Assembly (NCBI GenBank): GCA_964431385.1 | Contig: CAYSJM010000015.1 | Coordinates: 1-55,798 of the forward strand | DNA length: 55,798 bases | Direction of reading: 5' to 3' | DNA from: UTCHB3 sp964431385 | GTDB taxonomy: Bacteria > Bacteroidota > Ignavibacteria > Ignavibacteriales > Ignavibacteriaceae | Part shown: positions 52,479 to 55,798 of the stretch, piece by piece | Numbering within the stretch: the first letter of the stretch is position 1 | Layout: each line of letters opens with the position of its first letter | Made by a program: the position numbers and the translations under genes | Notes under the pieces: model-generated | The model's input: only the letters and a program-made list of their open reading frames with translations | The model's database searches: none | Told to the model about the DNA's origin: nothing

Positions 52479-53681
52479 CTATTTAAGTAAAATCATCTTA
52501 CGGGACTCAACTTTATAGCCGGCTACAAGTCTGTAAAGGTAAACTCCGCCTGCCAAATCGGAAGCATCAAAATAGATGTTGTGTGTTCCGGCGACAAAAT
52601 CACCATCAACCAAACGGACGACCCTTTCACCAATAGTATTGTAAACATCAAGCTGAACTCTCTCTTGAGTTGTCAGAGTGAAGTTGATATTGGTTGCGGG
52701 ATTAAATGGATTTGGAAAATTCTGACTCAAAAAAAAGTGTTCAGGTAATTTTTCATCTGCAACATCAGTCTGAATGTCAAGAATTTCATTCATGGAAACC
52801 CCAGAAACTACGGGTGTGGGGAAATTCAGAATTGTACCGATAGTTGGCACAATATCAGGTATATACCTTTTTGTGTTTGTATGAATCCCTTTCTTCACAT
52901 TGGCACCAATTCCGAAGAGCATAATTCTTCTACATCCGGCACAACCATCTCCATGCCCTATAAATCCCGTCGATACGCCGTCGGAGTGTCTTCCGTGGTC
53001 ATTAGTTACAAGAATTGTAGTTTTGTCTTTCATCACGGGGTCGGCTTTTACAAATTCCCACAGCTGATTAATTAAACTGTCCGCAATGGTTATTGCACGG
53101 GTATAATCATCCCAGACACCTGCGTGTCCATAGTGATCAACATCAGAAAAATAGACAACGGAAAGTCTCGGATGCCATGTTTGGAGCATACTTTTGGTTT
53201 TTTGCCAAACCGAAATGTCGCTACTTCCTTGTAATATATACCAGGGCCAGTACGCAGGTCCATAATCCGGACGAAAACTCTGTAACCAGGGTGACGAGAG
53301 ATACTTCATAATATACATCGCCTCTGTAGAATCCTGCTGATGTGCTTTTCTGAAATACTCCCACAGAGTGGGTACGGTAGCATATTGAGTTAAAAATCCA
53401 TTGTAAAATGTGTCGAGCGGTGTTGACCACGAACCTGACCAGATAGCCGGAACCCCTCGGTTCGTAACGGTCCAGCCGTTGTTAAAGAATGAGTCGATAA
53501 CCACACCTTCGGTTGATAGCCGTTTTAAGTTAGGTGTATATCTTTCGGAAGTGTCGCCGAGTGTCTCGCTGTATCTGGCTCCATCCACAATTACAAGAAT
53601 TACGAATCTATCAGGCATTTGGGCCCGGATGAAGGGAAAAAATAAGATCAGAAAAAGGGTAATTCGGTAAAAGGTATGCAT
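52479..53681 (-). CDS. Secreted alkaline phosphatase superfamily phosphodiesterase with T9SS sorting domain
   Basis: This 400-residue protein has a signal peptide (1-21, ending FIRAQ). A catalytic domain (about 24-305) of the type I phosphodiesterase/sulfatase fold follows. Metal ligands appear in VIVDGARYSET (D33), FSDVDHYGHAG, VTNDHGRHSDG and GHGDGC; the likely nucleophile Thr is in NGWTVTNRGVPA. The sorting domain is FLSQNFPNPFNPATNINFTL ... RKMILLK. It is probably an exported enzyme releasing phosphate from organic esters. It converges on the BNR protein gene. Confidence 0.92.
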   Translation of the reverse strand: MHTFYRITLFLILFFPFIRAQMPDRFVILVIVDGARYSETLGDTSERYTPNLKRLSTEGVVIDSFFNNGWTVTNRGVPAIWSGSWSTPLDTFYNGFLTQYATVPTLWEYFRKAHQQDSTEAMYIMKYLSSPWLQSFRPDYGPAYWPWYILQGSSDISVWQKTKSMLQTWHPRLSVVYFSDVDHYGHAGVWDDYTRAITIADSLINQLWEFVKADPVMKDKTTILVTNDHGRHSDGVSTGFIGHGDGCAGCRRIMLFGIGANVKKGIHTNTKRYIPDIVPTIGTILNFPTPVVSGVSMNEILDIQTDVADEKLPEHFFLSQNFPNPFNPATNINFTLTTQERVQLDVYNTIGERVVRLVDGDFVAGTHNIYFDASDLAGGVYLYRLVAGYKVESRKMILLK

Positions 53682-53778
53682 TAGCTCACAATTTTTTTTC
53701 TTTGAACTTTAATTTATTCACACAAAATGAATTTTTCACTATATTAAATACAATTAATATTTTATTCCGGCACAAAAT

Positions 53779-55278
53779 ATGGACAACGAAAAACAATTTT
53801 TTAATATGCTTGCGGTTTATCCTGCACCAACAATTGTGCATGATAACAGCAAATTTGTGTTCGTGAATCCAGCCTTTTTAAAGATGATCGGAGCAACATC
53901 AAAGGATGAAATGCTCGGTCGTGATATCCTCGAAATTGTCCATCCTTCAAGTCTCCCCAAAGCAATAGAAAGCCTTAGTCATCCCGAACGACTCGAAGTT
54001 TTTGAATTGCGAGACATTTGTTTGGTAAGAGTGGATGGGAACCTCATCTATACCGATGTCTCGGGTACCCACATCCTGATGGAGGGGCACGATTATATCA
54101 ATATTATCTTTAACGATATCACTGCCCTAAGAATGAATGAAGAGAGATATCACTCATTGTTCGAACTTTCACCTGAGGGGATAATTCTACAGGATGAACT
54201 GGGGAACATCATTGATGCCAACCCAAAAGCGGTGGAATTGATTGGTCTCCCAAAAGAAGACCTGATCAATAATAATATTAATGTTATAGCCTCACACGCC
54301 GATAAAACACTTATAGAATCGAATATTAAAAGAATTCTCTCCGGTGAGGTGCTCCATCAGGAGGCTTTGGCTTCGAGAATGGATGGAACCGTTCTCATAG
54401 TCCAGCTCACAGAAACCCGGGTACCACTTACGGGAGGGAAAACCGGTATTCTTACTCTGATCGCCGATATCACAGAGAGAAAAGCGAATGAGGAACTCCT
54501 TTTAAAGGCCAAAAAAGAAGCTGAGGAGATGAGTGCACTCAAATCGAGTTTCCTCCTGAATATGAGTCATGAGTTGCGAACTCCAATGATTGGTGTTTTG
54601 GGATTTGCAGAGATTCTGGGTGAATATGAATCCGATCCGGGCATTCAAAGTATTGGGAACAGAATATTTGCCAGTTCCACTCGATTGATGGATACACTAA
54701 AAAAGATCATGGATTTTAGCAGGATCGAGGCGGGAAGATCACATCCCTCACTAAAACAATTTGAGCTGTTAAATATTGTAACCGATGTTTGCAATCTGTT
54801 CGATTATCAGTTACAAAATTCAAAATTGTCTTTCAAATTGAGCACTAACATTGCAGAATGTCGCTGTATCTTTGATGCAAATATGTTCTCTCAAGCGTTG
54901 GAGAACCTCATCTCTAACGCGATAAAATTCACTTTTGAAGGTGGGGTGACTGTTAATCTGACAAAGGAGGAAACACCCGGTGGGAAATTCCTTATTGTTT
55001 CAGTCGCGGACACCGGCATTGGAATTGAAGAGAAGGACCTTGAAATAATTTTCCTCGAGTTCAGACAGGCAAGCGAGGGCGTTGGAAGAGACTTTGAAGG
55101 TACCGGTCTCGGTTTGACCATCGCAAAAAATCACATCGAAAATATGGGTGGAACAATTTCAGTAAACAGTACCCCCGGCAAGGGTTCCGTATTTACAATA
55201 ACATTACCACTACATGACGATCATGTCATTTTAACAGAGACTGAAAGGGTCCTTTACAACTACACTCCATCGATCTAA
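53779..55278 (+). CDS. PAS-PAS sensor histidine kinase
   Basis: This 499-residue soluble kinase has two PAS domains (about 5-115 and 122-235), HisKA with H264 (FLLNMSHELRTPMIG) and HATPase_c (about 370-485; LISNAIKFT, DTGIGIE, GTGLGL). It lacks a receiver domain. The PAS2-HisKA-HATPase part is very similar to the hybrid kinase at 49210, including SLFELSPEGIILQDE versus SLFNLSPVGIILQNE and the FRQASEG..R.FEGTGLGL block, so the two are paralogues. Its stop overlaps the convergent gene at the right edge by 4 bases. Confidence 0.95.
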   Translation: MDNEKQFFNMLAVYPAPTIVHDNSKFVFVNPAFLKMIGATSKDEMLGRDILEIVHPSSLPKAIESLSHPERLEVFELRDICLVRVDGNLIYTDVSGTHILMEGHDYINIIFNDITALRMNEERYHSLFELSPEGIILQDELGNIIDANPKAVELIGLPKEDLINNNINVIASHADKTLIESNIKRILSGEVLHQEALASRMDGTVLIVQLTETRVPLTGGKTGILTLIADITERKANEELLLKAKKEAEEMSALKSSFLLNMSHELRTPMIGVLGFAEILGEYESDPGIQSIGNRIFASSTRLMDTLKKIMDFSRIEAGRSHPSLKQFELLNIVTDVCNLFDYQLQNSKLSFKLSTNIAECRCIFDANMFSQALENLISNAIKFTFEGGVTVNLTKEETPGGKFLIVSVADTGIGIEEKDLEIIFLEFRQASEGVGRDFEGTGLGLTIAKNHIENMGGTISVNSTPGKGSVFTITLPLHDDHVILTETERVLYNYTPSI

Positions 55279-55798
55279 CTCGCCTGTGAGTTCATAATAC
55301 GGTTTTGATGATTGATGCTTTCCATGTGCACCACCTCAAGAAAACCGGCAACAAATTCATTGCTTAATCCCAGTTTAAGCCCCAGATTTATTCCTTTTTC
55401 TAAAATTTCGTTCCATCTGTTAGTTTGAAGAATGGTGATTTTCTTTTCCTTTTTGTATTCGCCAATCTTTGCAGCAAGCTTCATCCTCTTCGCCAACAAT
55501 TGCATCATTTCATCGTCAATCTGGTCTATTACCTCTCTGTATTCTTCAAGAGGTGAATCAGATTCGATTATTTCACTCGAAGCATCCCTCCAAACGAGTT
55601 GATCGAGTAACTTTTTGAGGTCTGATGGAGTTACTTGTTGTTTTGCATCGCTCCATGCCTTATCGGGGTCACGGTGACTTTCAATCATCAATCCATCAAA
55701 ATCGAGATCGATTGCTTTCTGCGACACATCCCTTAAAATATCTCTTCTGCCACAGATATGAGCCGGATCGCAGATCATCATCAGGTCGCTGTATCTTC
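55275..55798 (-). CDS. DAHP synthase-chorismate mutase fusion, C-terminal part (runs off the right edge)
   Basis: About 174 residues are visible; the frame stays open to the window edge (..RYSDLMMICDPAHICGRRD). The first ~80 residues are the end of a 3-deoxy-7-phosphoheptulonate synthase barrel (ICDPAHICGRRD, DFDGLMIESHRDPDKAWSDAKQQVTP). After it comes an AroQ-type chorismate mutase domain (EYREVIDQIDDEMMQLLAKRMKLAAKIGEYKKEKKI..LQTNRW). This bifunctional order is common in Bacteroidota-related bacteria and controls entry to aromatic amino acids. The start is outside the window. Confidence 0.93.
   Translation of the reverse strand, partial: RYSDLMMICDPAHICGRRDILRDVSQKAIDLDFDGLMIESHRDPDKAWSDAKQQVTPSDLKKLLDQLVWRDASSEIIESDSPLEEYREVIDQIDDEMMQLLAKRMKLAAKIGEYKKEKKITILQTNRWNEILEKGINLGLKLGLSNEFVAGFLEVVHMESINHQNRIMNSQAS

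Overview
The window looks like a chromosomal segment of a member of the Ignavibacteria (Chlorobiota/Bacteroidota group). The main evidence is five secreted proteins that end in a type IX secretion (T9SS) sorting domain with the NYPNPFNP signature. Three of these carry the same VELTSF...YRLKQIDNDG module just before it. The base composition is AT-rich. Shine-Dalgarno sites of the GGAG type are present at some genes and absent at others. The organism assignment is inference from protein style; no rRNA is present.

Layout. 0-9 kb: a truncated secreted protein, a giant beta-helix T9SS protein, a pirin, a thioredoxin-like protein and a TspO homologue. 9-22.6 kb: mostly housekeeping genes. These are GTP-dependent PEP carboxykinase, an orphan MlaE permease, an M24 peptidase, PhoH, a LysM protein next to an Lpp-like lipoprotein, the run guaA-TPR-periplasmic binding protein-radC, and the run efp-accB-accC-gcvH. 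22.6-31.4 kb: an accessory stretch full of dispersed repeats (an 8-bp tandem array, REP-like palindromes, MITE-like elements). It contains a complete EcoRII-type restriction-modification island in the order HTH regulator, methyltransferase, endonuclease, Vsr, followed by a T9SS YCF48/BNR-repeat protein. 29.8-38.7 kb: a long minus-strand run of tightly coupled genes: tryptophanase, a DUF4905 protein, AMMECR1, MEMO, a DUF2520 oxidoreductase, three GT4 glycosyltransferases and a WecG/TagA glycosyltransferase. 38.9-48.5 kb: a small coiled-coil protein behind a perfect palindrome, a T9SS nuclease-like protein with an apparent CTG start, L-serine dehydratase, an SDR protein, a U32 (TrhP/YegQ-like) protein, a Fic protein with a 41-bp repeat array at its start, a cupin and an MFS transporter. 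48.7-55.8 kb: a response regulator, a hybrid histidine kinase and a second PAS histidine kinase, with two T9SS proteins between the kinases, then the end of a DAHP synthase-chorismate mutase fusion at the right edge.

Themes. Amino-acid catabolism to pyruvate (TnaA, SdaA), PEP formation from oxaloacetate (PckG) and fatty-acid initiation (AccBC) suggest a heterotroph. T9SS cargo, glycosyltransferases, LysM and Lpp-like proteins point to active envelope and surface building. The features most worth a second look are the 41-bp palindromic array at fic, the separate HTH gene and candidate operators of the EcoRII-type island with related repeats on both sides, the G-rich repeat embedded in frame in a glycosyltransferase, the tryptophanase-to-AMMECR1/MEMO-to-glycosyltransferase coupling, and the CTG start.
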